Source of the DNA: Ligula intestinalis
Lineage: Eukaryota > Platyhelminthes > Cestoda > Diphyllobothriidea > Diphyllobothriidae
Assembly: GCA_036362985.1 (NCBI GenBank)
Contig: JAYGXS010000003.1
Coordinates: 51,080,977 to 51,144,976, forward strand
Direction of reading: 5' to 3'
Length of the DNA: 64,000 bases
The notes below the pieces were generated by a model. It was not told the origin of the DNA. It was given only the letters and a program-made list of their open reading frames with translations, and ran no database searches. The first letter of the stretch is position 1. Every line of letters starts with the position of its first letter. A program made the translations under genes and the position numbers. Below, in pieces: positions 23,836 to 34,175 of the stretch.

Positions 23836-24660
23836 TGGTTGTAAATTATTGTTACTTGGCTAAAGATTATTAATGTAATTTGTCCGCTTGCTTTCCTTAT
23901 TCGTCCCAAGGAGTCTCATCTGCAGTGTTGGGCCAGAGTTTTCTATATGAAGGCCTTTCTTTCCCTTGCGGCCGTCTTCAGTATTTCTACCTTGCTTCCG
24001 TTGTTGTCGGCCCCACTCTCGTTCTGGGAGGGTCATAATATATTAATTATCCATGACTTTGAAGCAGTGTTGTCCTCAGTTCGAACTTTTATCAGTGATC
24101 CTGCTGTGTGCTTCCTTTAAAGTTTGAATCACCTGCGAACAGACAAAATAATATCCCTTTACATATGAATTCACACTCGGTCTAAAAAACACCTGCCCCC
24201 CCCATTATTAGCAAAGGTCACAGGGTGATCCAAGACGCTTTTGGATTGAACTTATTATGTACAGTTTTTTTAGGTTTGCGGTTTACTTCAAAGAGAGCGA
24301 AAGCCCAATATCCAATATCCACATGCACCACCAAGACTAGTATAGTGTCATACCACAAGTTACTTTTATGTCGCCGTCCTTGGTGTCATACAGTGTGTTG
24401 TTTATTACCAAAGCGCAGTAGCGATAATATTTATGCATAATGAACGGAAAACTCATGCATAGTCTTAAATCCAACACCTACTGCGTTGTGAGTTTTTCAT
24501 TAGGAATTTCCTCGTTCATCCCCAAAAGGAATGGGACAAGGGCTTTAGTGCACCTTGTCTTCGAACTGACCCTAGCCGATTCCGCTTCAGTCTAAATCAG
24601 GCTGTGAAAACTCTCGGCAGTTTGCTTCTGTGAAGAGCTCGTCCATCGTTCCCGAAGCAG
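23836..24660. other. no gene recognised
   Basis: Intronic sequence between the RTE relic and an R2-like fragment; no coding or RNA feature seen. Confidence 0.4.
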
Positions 24661-24890
24661 GCCGTGCGTGGCACGCGTAGCTTAACTGTTTGGCTTAGTC
24701 GGTCACTGCGTACTTTATCGCCTCCAGTCATCCTGATTGTGTTTTGACACCGGCTGCATATGTGTTTAGGAGAGGGTGCAGTAGATAATACCCAGGTTCT
24801 GTCTGACTATAAACTACGCGGTGTTCAACATGCTCTGGGACACACGATGGACATGATTACTGGCAGTTGTGGGCATATTGACACTCCGAA
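24661..24890 (+). repeat. dispersed repeat family R2, degraded copy
   Basis: It shares TTTTGACACCGG, GGAGAGGGTGCAGTAGATA, CTATAAACTA and CACACGATGGACAT in the same order as 46045-46400. The 91-codon open frame starting at 24760 lies mostly within it and is therefore not taken as a gene. Confidence 0.45.
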
Positions 24891-25909
24891 CGGCAGTCTG
24901 AACTCAATACTTGGAGTCATTCTTTTAGCAGTTGTCCTGATAATTGTTTGTCAAGCACAAAAGGATCGAATCCTTAATATATTCATTTCATTCTTTACAC
25001 GTGGGTTTCTAAAACTAGTACTTGTCATGCCTTAAGGGGAGAGAATGAAGAGCAGAAATGCGGTGCAGCAAGTTTTGGTGAGACTTTATCTCGTTCCTCT
25101 TACTGTAGATGAGGTCCCTTCCCGCATTGCTTATATATCGGCCCTGACGGCTTTCTCCACCGATAGAGCAATAAAAAACCTACCCCCCCCTCCTACACGT
25201 TTCTGCAGTTGTGACTTACTACGTGTTAGTTGGTGTCGTTAGGGCAACCGCGTGGAATCTTATTGCTACGCCTTTTGCAAACAACCAAATACACCGTAGA
25301 ATAATAGACCGGTTTGTTTATCGAGCCCTCAATTTTGTGTCCTCAAGTACCAGTCTTCTTACTCAAAATTTGTCAAGTAGATCCATACGCCAGGCTGTCC
25401 GGTGATGGTCTAAGATAGACACATACAATCTGCTAGGCTAGGCTGGTTGCGATCCTTCCAACTTTTGAGTTCACAAGGTCCGTCGTGTGCAGGGTTCGAG
25501 ACGGGCATAACAGAAAGTGTAATTTATTAATTCCCCCACCGGAGTGTTTTGATCGCATGCTTGCCGGTTGATACTAGGGAAAAGGCGAGTTCCAGGCAGG
25601 AGCAGGAGCCGTGATAACGGGATAACGAGCGTTTTACTCGCCAGTGATGGAATCAGAGCAATTTTATGGTGTCACGAGTCGGCTGCAGGCAATCAAGCCA
25701 TTTCTGCACCAATTGCACCCGTATACAATGAATGCGCTGGCCGCTAATTTTTGTAGACATTCGGTGGCATAACAACTGCAGCACTCATCTACTACAGTTT
25801 CTAATATTAAATTCGAGCGTAACTCCGAACTTTCAGGCGGATAAAGCTTTTGCTCCAACGAATCCCTATTTTTTCTTGCCCCCCTGCTTGTCTCAATACG
25901 TTTAAAGCC
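24891..25909. other. no gene recognised
   Basis: Intronic sequence; short open frames only. Confidence 0.4.
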
Positions 25910-26290
25910 CACGATAGACACACGAATTCTTCCCCATTACTCTGTGGTCATTTTTTTCAACCTTGCTCAGAAAAGACTTGCTGACTTTTAAACGTATCCT
26001 CTGAATACTTTCTCTAGCTGCCGCCATTTCTTATGCTCTTTTTTTCCAGTTGATATTATAATGCAGCGACACTCTGCAACGGTCAAGCAATTCGCCGATC
26101 GAATTCTTGGTAATGTTGTCCATGAGTTCCACTCTGACCTAATGGCTGCAAAGTCGTCCTCTACTATGTGCCGACCCTCCCGTTTAATGTCCCGCCGTAC
26201 ATCGGCATGTCAGCGTTCTGTACTGCCATTTATGGCACGCTAACTCACGCGTAAAGAGACTGAAATACGGAAAGTACATTGGAACCGTCT
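25910..26290 (+). pseudogene. LINE-D 3' fragment (non-LTR C-terminus)
   Basis: It encodes ATVKQFADRILGNVVHEFHS and then SVLPFMAR. The nucleotide sequence aligns closely with the minus-strand copy at about 60935-61320 (for example ATTATAATGCAGCGACACT versus ATTATAATACAGCGACACT). It is a 5'-truncated fragment of the same LINE family. It ends about 230 bases upstream of exon 2 of the PPP1R16-like gene. Confidence 0.75.
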
Positions 26291-26521
26291 TCATAATAAC
26301 TGTATAGTTTCTGTAAACCTTTAGATTTTTGTGTACGTTGTTAATTGATCGCTCGGTTTTAGTAAATGGAGATATCTGTTGCTGAAAATACTGCATAATG
26401 CTTTCAAAATAAGGCGTATGTATTTATAAACCTTGATTGTAAGCAGTACGTGCAAGGTGCTTGATTGCTTGCTTTCATCTGCTAGGTTTTTAAAGCAACA
26501 TTTCGTCTTCCTTTCTTTTAG

Positions 26522-26592
26522 CGAGAATACTATTGAGCCGTGGAGTCTGCCCCAACGTAACCAACACTGATGGTCTCACCGCCCTCCATCAG
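26522..26592 (+). CDS. PPP1R16: PPP1R16-like gene, coding exon 2 (residues 88-111), 71 bases
   Basis: A short exon with a strong pyrimidine tract and AG at 26520-26521 before it and CAG|GTGATTTG after it. The phase-1 G left by exon 1 completes GCG (Ala88). The exon then reads RILLSRGVCPNVTNTDGLTA and ends LHQ at residue 111. This is the rest of the first ankyrin unit and the start of the next; vertebrate PPP1R16 proteins have the same 24-residue length here and the same DGLTALHQ ending. Exon 3 starts at the following codon with CCID, as in the vertebrate protein. Match of length, phase, splice sites and motif makes this call strong despite its size. Confidence 0.9.
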
Positions 26593-27593
26593 GTGATTTG
26601 GAAGTTTTGCTTACTTCCCTAATTTTATGACGCCCTTTGAAGCGAAGTTCATGTCCTAGTATTGCAGTATCTATAGGTACTCTGGTTACACCTGCCTGGC
26701 CTATCGTAATTTCAAGTTTCATCATTGTTTTTTTTTCGGTTTAAATATGCTCTGTTTTATGTAATGGCCTTCGTGGCGCATACACACTTTACAGTTTTTT
26801 TGCCCTCGAGAATTTTAATGGGCGCAGCTTGTAACCCGAAGAATAAACAATCTACATAACTTTTAACGGAAAGATACCAAGTCGTTAAAATACTTTTTAG
26901 GGGAAGATTTTCTCTGACAAGTCGGAAAATTTAATGTTTGCTAAATAATGCAAGGACACGTTCCATGTTCATGCGAGTGGGAGCCCAATGCAATTATTGA
27001 AGTACCTTGAAGCGCCTCGTATAAGCCCGTTTACATTCATTCAAGGTGGCTTTTGAGCCGTCGATCTGCATCAGACAAGATTTCCTCCATTGGCTCAGGT
27101 TTTAACGTAAAGTTTGCCTGATCTGCCAGCCATAGAGAGAATACTAAATCGGCGACCAAAAACGATCTTGGAATATTCCTTTTGTGGAGGTTTCGCTTCT
27201 GAGAACTCTGAACAGATAAGCATGCATGGAGTCAGTAATATTTTCTTTCTAAGTATTCACTTCACCGTCGGTAACCCTCCTGTCCACACTCGCTGTTTTG
27301 ACTACCGGAACTCATTTAAGTAACTGCACAAGTTAAAGGATTGACACGACTCTATACTAGGATCTAAGGCAGGAGTTTCCTTGGTAGTGGTCTTGGATAC
27401 AACAAGCCGTAGGTTGTTTTCATACGGTAACCGTGAGAAGGTTTTTTTTGTGTTGGTAAAACTGATTTACCAAAAAAGGATTTTGTGAAGATAAGAAAAA
27501 AAAGTCGCAAAATTTTGTTGAAATAATTTAATACGGTGGCTATAGGCCGACGGCGTTGGGCGCGTAAATCGAAAAAAGGCTCAAAAAATAAAT
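26593..27593. other. no feature recognised
   Basis: The start of intron 2, AT-rich, with no recognisable coding, RNA or repeat signal. Confidence 0.4.
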
Positions 27594-28010
27594 CGAGCTC
27601 GAATTGCGCTCGAATCGAACACGAATCGCTGTCACAAACTTGGAAATGTGGAGTTTTATTCCGAAAACTTTCCTTTGCCCAAAACCCAGTTATAATGGAT
27701 TTTTTGAAGATTTTTTGTAATATTAAGCAGAAACTTCGGACTTTTTACATAAGATATTACTATAAGATATTACTAACCCTTACCCTAACCCCAACCCTTA
27801 TCCTAACCCTAAACCTAACCCTAAACATGACCCCAACCCTTACCCTAACCAAAACCCTTACCGTAACCTTTACCCTAACCTCTGACCTTAGCCATAACCC
27901 TTATCCTCACCCCTAACCCTTACCCTAACCCTAATCGTGCTCGAATCGAGCTCGGACCGAGCTCGAATCGCTGTCGACAAACCTGAAAATGTGGAGTTTT
28001 GTTCCGCCAA
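27594..28010. repeat. direct repeats flanking a telomere-like array
   Basis: Two related ~70-base segments (27594-27665 and 27940-28010) share CTCGAATCG, CGAATCGCTGTC, ACAAAC and AAATGTGGAGTTTT and stand on either side of the C-rich array. They may be two halves of one repeat split by the array, or an original duplication. Confidence 0.65.
27773..27935. repeat. interstitial telomere-like array (degenerate CCCTAA)
   Basis: About 160 bases built from CCCTAA with many variants (CCCTTA, CCCCAA, CCTAAA). The true metazoan telomere unit on the C strand is CCCTAA. The high variation indicates an old or never-telomeric array. It supplies the Thr/Leu repeats of an apparent open frame (27536-27916) that is therefore not a gene. 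Confidence 0.75.
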
Positions 28011-29204
28011 TACCAGGAAACTCCTGCCGGATCTTATTACTAATTCTCGGCTTAAGCGGTAATTGCGCATAAGGCCACTAGTACTGCCGTGTTATTCGCA
28101 AAAAACTGTGACAGCCTATCCCATGTTGCTTTCACCCGGTGGTTGTAAGCTTCTGGTCATACTGAAGCAGAGCCAATTAAGCGACCACAAAGCAGGTCCC
28201 TCTCGAACGTACGGCAGATAAACTCATGAAGTCGTATAAGTTTCATAAATTGGAGTACGAGTGTGCAGCCATCTAACGTCTAAAAATGTAAGAAGTGGCG
28301 CTATTCTTCAGAATTTATTAGAAGACAGCCAGGAGCCTTATCTTTTTACTAAATTCACATTACCCGGAAGGTGGCTGGGTTTGGCTAAGACGTACAACGT
28401 TACTTCTTATAGCAGTGTTTTAGACTTAATTCCTTTGCCGCTAAGTCATAAAACAAGCACAAATGCTCAAACAGACGGTTACATGCATACCAGACAGCGT
28501 AACCTGACTTGACTCTCCTAGCAGCTCAAGTCCCAGCCCTTCTGCATTACCGCAGCTGTCCATTTGGTTACCCAAGAGTCAAACTGTGTGAACAGCGTAG
28601 CAGCATCTTGCCGGTAAACGTGGAATAAGGCACGAGAGTTTTACCATCTTAACCGCATGCCAGTCATACCTTTGCATGCGATTGCATACAGTTAGTTTTC
28701 TCCGCGCAGTGAGCGAATCTAGCGGTGTATTACGAATTGCCTGCTGGAAACAAGTTAGTAGAGACGCTCTGTGGTCTGCTTTTTTCACTCGTAGTTCTTA
28801 TCAGCTGGCGGAGCTATTTGCTAGAAGCCTCCTTTGCATTCAGCAGAGGAACAGGCGATCTTAATGGTCGTGCACTTTCCCTCCCCATTTACGTCAAATC
28901 AGATTAGATTGTTCCTACGTATTTCTTCCACTGCGGCTGAAACTGTTTTTGTTGTGTCCATTTTAGATTTTCATTTACCCTCTCCCTCCCCGCCCCGCAT
29001 GTTCTCCCCTGGCAATCAGCCAGCAAGGGCTTTTAAGTCTCCTTTGTCTTTTAGTCGGTAATGTTTTTCTGCCAGCCGCTGTCCGCCCGCTGATGGGGCT
29101 CTAGATTGAGCTATAAGACGCAACCAGGCACTTACGTCCGGTAACGCGATCGGTTTGCACCCTACTACCACTTTTAATGTAACCGATAGGACAACAAGTC
29201 CGCG
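28011..29204. other. no gene recognised
   Basis: Intronic sequence; open frames at 28261-28512 and 28676-28907 (+) resemble nothing known. Confidence 0.4.
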
Positions 29205-29330
29205 GGTCAGTGGTTAGGGCTTCTCACTTTTTAGCCGCAAGATTGCGGATTCGAGCCTCATGTATTGCAAAACTTGTGGTTGGCAGTGGCTAGCTGAAAT
29301 GGCCATTCCAGTTTCTCTTGTTTTTGTCAA
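29205..29330 (+). repeat. tRNA-derived SINE copy, diverged
   Basis: GCGGATTCGAGCC (B-box-like) near 29246 is followed by GGCAGTGGCTAGCTGAAATGG and CCATTCCAGTTTCTCTTG, the degraded SINE 3' body. Confidence 0.5.
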
Positions 29331-29402
29331 TACCTTGTGTGCACGGACAGTACTGCGACATTGATCTACATCAGCAACAGTTTCTTCGAATGAGGGAGTA
29401 GA

Positions 29403-29545
29403 TCCGACAAAGCAAAGGGATACCGGAATGGCCATTTCTGGCTTATTAGCCGTCATCAGCCAGTCATACCCAATCTCGAGGGTCGGTAACCCCGAGATTT
29501 GAACCCGGCACCTTCGGTCATTGTGTTCAAGACGCTGCCTCTAGT
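29403..29545 (-). repeat. tRNA-derived SINE copy
   Basis: Reverse-strand copy: CCGACAAAGCAAAGGGATACC, GCCGTCATCAGCCAGTC, CCCAATCTC and GATTTGAACCCGG (reverse of the B box), then CTTCGGTCATTG. Confidence 0.7.
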
Positions 29546-30060
29546 TCACGAATTCCCTGCTTTGTCGCATGGTTGACGCCTGGTTGACTCAGGTGTGATG
29601 ATTGCTCGTTCATCGGGTGAGCCGAGAATTACTTGAGTCATCGTTCACGCGCCCCCGATCCATCAACACATGTAAAGACTTACCCAATCCGTATTCGGTG
29701 CTGAGCCTCAATTTGGCCAAAGCAAGCCGCCGTTTGGCGGACGCACAGGCCACCGCGTCATCCTACGCCAGCACCGGAGGGCTAGATGACCCAGCAATCA
29801 TCTCACCTGAGTCCACCACGCGTTATGAAAGGTCAGTAGTTAAGAGCCCGCACGCCGCTTAACAGACCACCAACACTCAAGAAGGCAATTACGGTTAATT
29901 GTCGTTGTATGTTTGCAGTAATGACTGTATCCTATAAAGACTGCAAAATCCCTGTGCATATGCTACCCGTATCTACCACTGCTGTCTGCTTATCTCTCTG
30001 AGGACGAATCTACGACGGATGTCGAAACGTCAGGCGAATAAAAGTATTGTCCCAGCGATC
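29546..30060 (+). repeat. PLE-like or SINE-like unit with hammerhead-like 3' end
   Basis: The segment ends with GTCGAAACGTCAGGCGAATA (30021-30040), then AAAGTATTGTCCCAGCGATC and GAGTCGTCTTCTTCTC. The same tail is found on the minus strand at about 46865-46920. The upstream part holds an 86-codon frame (29602-29862) of unknown kind. Confidence 0.4.
29998..30036 (+). ncRNA. hammerhead-like core motif (one mismatch)
   Basis: CTGAGGA (29998-30004; consensus CTGATGA) is followed by 19 bases and then GAAACGTCAGGC. A GAC/GTC pairing could close stem II. One core position differs from consensus, so cleavage is unlikely. Confidence 0.22.
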
Positions 30061-33000
30061 GAGTCGTCTTCTTCTCAGTTTCGTTTTTTTATAGGATAAC
30101 TGTCTGACTGGGTTTGGTTAGCTTGCAGTGTCTCCTTAATGTGCCTTCTTACAGAAGATTTTCGAGAGTCAGCTTAGGAACTAGCGCACGAGAGCCGGGT
30201 TCGATGTCTCGGGTCACTCTGACCCAGGCTAGCCATTCGAACACGATGGGCAACAGGAAGAAAGCGAGGGCAGCTGATGCCTCGCTAAAATCTCTCTCTT
30301 TAAGCATTTTTCTAACCGTGTGGGCGTCTGGGGGTCCTGAAGTTAGTTATAGGAGTTATGCATTAATGTCGCTTACCAGTGACACTCTGCTTACAGTTGA
30401 ACATACGTGGGTGGATTTCATACACATTTCAGCTATTTAGAAGAGCCCCTAGCTCCTCGATGCTACCTTTTTCACCGGATGGTTACACCTGGTTTATCCT
30501 GCCTTGGCACCTAGCGTAATTACTTTTCTAGTGTAGAAATTCCGATCTGTCATAAAGTTCTTTCGCTCATACTTAATTTAGGTATCAGTATTCGTTTATG
30601 GAGGTACTGCCGTTCCGCTTATTATCCTGCTTTGACACCCTCGATGCTGACAAAATCACCTGCAGAACAAATTGCGCTCTATGTTTAAGTAAAGAATGTG
30701 AAGTTTGCGATTTGTTCCTAAATTGCAGAACGAACTAGGACAAAATTCTTCGGACTGCAATTTTTCCGTTTCCGTCTGTCATAATTGCCGAATATTTGTT
30801 TTAGAATATCTCCTATTTTGCCGATTAACGGCAAAACTTGTCCCTCTGCTGTGTTAGGAGCTTTTATCACTGCGTATAGAAAGGCCGTTCACTATGCTAG
30901 CAGTATCTCCTAATACGAACGCTTTGGATATGGTTAAGCAACGTTCAACCTGTTACCGGAGGAAACTCATAGCTGTTTTCCCGCTTTATTTGAAGAAATG
31001 GACACTGTCTTCTCACCTTTGCTTATTTTTCTAAGCTAAGTGATCTTTGTGCTTGATTGGAGGCGTATTGTCAATCAAATCTCTGCTCCAGTTGAAGCTT
31101 TGGGAGTCTGCTACTGCAGCTGCCTTCACTGTTTTCTTCGCGCGAGAGGAATGCTATTTGGCTTATATGTTACGGGTTGCATTTCCTGTAGCATATTCAT
31201 TTTGCTCTGTCTGCAAATAAACAGTCGCGTCTATCCCCGTGGATTCGCGTTCTGCGCGGACGGGTTATTGTTATGGAGAGCTTTTCTTGTGCTCTCCTCC
31301 CAGTTAACATGGCCCATTCACCAAGACAAGGCGCTTACTCCCCTCTCTCCTCTTCATTACCGGAGGGTGGGCGCTCAGTTGTATTCTTCATTTAGATGGA
31401 TGGATGGCCAGAACGACGCGCGGAAAACACATGGTTTCGCAGTTGATTATCACCCAGAGGCGATTTTAACGTCGCCTGCGATCGCAAAGTACAGTTGACT
31501 GGGAACCTTCGCATTCACTACATTGCTTTCCTCGTTTTTCTTTTTTAAACTCGAGGCTACGCTAGTTCCTTTCCGGCCATCGTTCCTCCGAAGCTCTGCA
31601 CGCACCCACACAGTTCATTTATCTCGGCAACGGGTCGACCTCAGGTGTCGTCGTCCTATTAAATGCGGAAAAAACTTTGCAAGTATTCTCCATCTACCTA
31701 TGAACTGCTGTTCCGCACGGTGTTGACGGGCAGCAGTCGGAACGAAGTCCCCGGCAATAGCAGCACGGAAAACCGTCCTGTGTTCCTGTACAATGGAAGG
31801 TACGTGGGCCGCACAGTCAGTGTGACAAAGCAAGCAGACATACACAACAGAATTGGGAACTTTTGGCCTTTGCATACGCGAACGCCCGACTGACAGTCAA
31901 CACGACCACAGTAGGGATCACCTAACAATCGGTGCCAACTGTCAAATAACAGTGGTTGTCATCTCTGGATAAGTTATGTTACCTGAACTGTAAAATAACA
32001 TTAAAATCAAAATCGCGGCACGCATCTGCAAAGCTGATAATGCCTTTGACAAGCTGTAGTTTGCAGTACGGAGTCGCCGCGCCATCTTTCTTGGCACCAG
32101 GCCGAGGATGCGAAAATCCCTGGGCCTGGCACCGACGCCTGGAAAATCTGTAGGTGACAAACAGAGCAACTCAGCCGCCTCCAACTTCATTATTGTCAGA
32201 GGATGCTGGAGAGGACGCCGCGGCAATTGATGCCGGACACACAGGTCCCACTGAAATTCTACCAGAATTTTCGACTTCTGGTCAAAAGCTGATGCATATA
32301 AAAGTTCCGTGGAACAGCTAAGTCCTGAACACATATCGAACCAGCCTGACTCCGAAATCCCGCCATACGACGACGCTTTTGTTGGTGGCGACAAGAAAAA
32401 CAGAAACAACCGTGTGACGACAGATCGACCGTCAATTTTGATGAGGTGTCACAGGGAAGGCAAATTGCACGTGAATTTAATTATAATGAGCAGACTTGCG
32501 CTACATCTGCCACCTAACTGTCATGACCAAATCCTGAAGACCGGAGGGGAGGGGGGCAAGCAGGGAATGTAGGTGGTTGGCATCACCGGAGCCGCCCATA
32601 AGCCTGCCGTCATAGCTGGGTCGACTCCCACGGAGCGGGGGAGAGAGTGCTTTAAAAGACCACAGTAAGAAGGAGCTATTGCAGCCTGACTATGTGTCCG
32701 CCAGTCGGCCACTCCAGTCCACACTTGGCTGACTGCGAGGTCTGCGCGTTATCCAAGTCACGGCTTTTAGAACACCACGATTGTCCACGGATTGTCCATA
32801 GTGAGGCGAATGCGTTGAGACGTAGACCTCATTCTCTGTTCCCATTCATAGGTCTCAGTCCACTGTCCAAGTCGTTTGGTTGTTTGGTGTGAACAATGGG
32901 CGTACGACGGGGTGGACAAAAGTCTTTTAAGGGAGTAAGAATGGGCTCATGCTTCGTAATAACCGTGTAATAGCTGCTAGCATTTACTTTCCTTGTATGA

Positions 33001-33189
33001 ACTGCTCTTCGCCTGCACAAATACTAATGAATTTTTAATGAAACACCGTCGGCCGGGCGGAAGTAATCTTCTGGCCGGCGCCCTGTTGCCTCCTCTGGCT
33101 CCGACAGCGTCAGCAAGCCTATCTTGAATTTACAGCAAAAGCAGTACGACCCGTCCTCAGGCGGGCAGTCTCTGCCCCTGTTCTCAGTG
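30061..33189. other. no gene recognised
   Basis: Intronic sequence. Longer open frames (31040-31498 on +, 31942-32409 on -) lack recognisable domains. At 32570-32760 there is a segment with CCACAGTAAGAAGGAGC and GCAGCCTGACT that resembles 36240-36290; both may belong to one further dispersed repeat. Confidence 0.4.
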
Positions 33190-34175
33190 TGTGCACCCCG
33201 AAGAGCAACTTAATAATTTGAAAGGTCGAATTGGCGAGCGTATTTCCAGCGCATCTTCATCAGGCCGGTATATTTGCGAGATAATAAAAATTGTACTGTT
33301 AGACGGTTAGTACGTGTACGTTGGTTACAACTCATCGTTTGCACGCCGCCCGCATGGCGGCGTCTAGTAGTCCTTGCGCTGCGAGATGGGGAGAGGGGAG
33401 AAAATTGGGTTAGGTTGTGGACATTGGTCAGGGGTCAGGTACATGGAGTGATAATTACTGGCATTTGTACAGGGAGAGTGATTGTCGCTAGGAGTTGGGG
33501 GCAGCGTGCGATGGCCACCTGGCATTGGGGTCGGCCACGAAAGTGAAAGTGCTTGTGTTAGCGTCTTCTGACAACACAGCACTGTTTTCACTAGCCATCT
33601 GGCCACTGCTTCGGCAGTTGCAAACACTCGTTGGCGTAGGCCCTTTGAAAAGTCAGCCGGTGTCCGATAGACAACCTGAAAGGCTTTTTTAGTATCGGCT
33701 CGGTGATTTGTATGGACAAGGTGTGCGAGAATACAACTCGCGATCAATCTAGTTTCAATTTTAATTAACCAGGCCGGTATATAATCACCTACCCTCTTTT
33801 CCAGGTGCCTCGTTGTTCGGCCGATGTATCCTGCTCCACCGGAGTAGGTGAAAGAGTAAATGTACATGGATGTGGATTTCAACGGGATTCGGTCTTTACC
33901 TCCTAATCGTAGGAGGGAACAGCTCGTGAAGAACAGGTTTAAATTCGCTGCGGGAAAGCACTTGTGATCGCAGCCTTTAGGCGTCGTCTTACCAGCTCGC
34001 CTGTTGCATCTTCCAAGAAAGGCAGTCTCCTATACACGTGTTTCTTTTCGGGGGTTAAAGTAGCATACTTTTTGGCGCGTTCGTCAATACTCCTGAGGAT
34101 ACTCCTGGATATCAATTTTCTTAACAACTTGGCAGAACAGGCTACGTCGTGTTTCCCCGCAGTTACGTCCTAATT
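33190..34175 (-). pseudogene. PLE-B: Penelope-like element, GIY-YIG endonuclease end
   Basis: Read on the minus strand from 34127: ISRSILRSIDERAKKYATLT, then RRLPFLEDATGELVRRRLK. After a frame change near 33955 comes NLNLFFTSCSLLRLGGKD, then YSFTYSGGAGYIGRTTRHLE, a GIY-YIG nuclease signature with degenerate first half. Finally come LAHLVHTNHRADTKKAFQVV and ATAEAVARWLVK. This is the C-terminal region of flatworm-type Penelope-like elements, which combine RT and GIY-YIG endonuclease; the RT part is missing. The 3' flank carries CTGATGA (33257-33263, minus) followed by GAAA, a possible degraded hammerhead. Confidence 0.8.

Larger units (their letters stand above)
12744..26521 (+). other. intron 1 of the PPP1R16-like gene
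   Basis: Donor GTACGTG at 12744; acceptor tract TTCCTTTCTTTTAG ending at 26521. It contains SINEs, a fold-back repeat, truncated LINE-A, a hAT relic, an RTE relic, an R2 copy and a LINE fragment. No host gene was recognised inside it on either strand. Confidence 0.8.

Noticed and set aside
24760..25035. A 91-codon frame with a hydrophobic stretch
   Set aside because: Its first half lies within a degraded R2 repeat copy.
27536..27916. A 126-codon frame with Leu/Thr/Pro repeats
   Set aside because: The repetitive part is translation of the telomere-like array; no independent coding evidence.
31040..31498. A 152-codon frame with a hydrophobic segment
   Set aside because: No ATG at the quoted start, no domain, no splice evidence; possibly chance.
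31942..32409. A 155-codon minus-strand frame
   Set aside because: No recognisable motif; composition does not look constrained.
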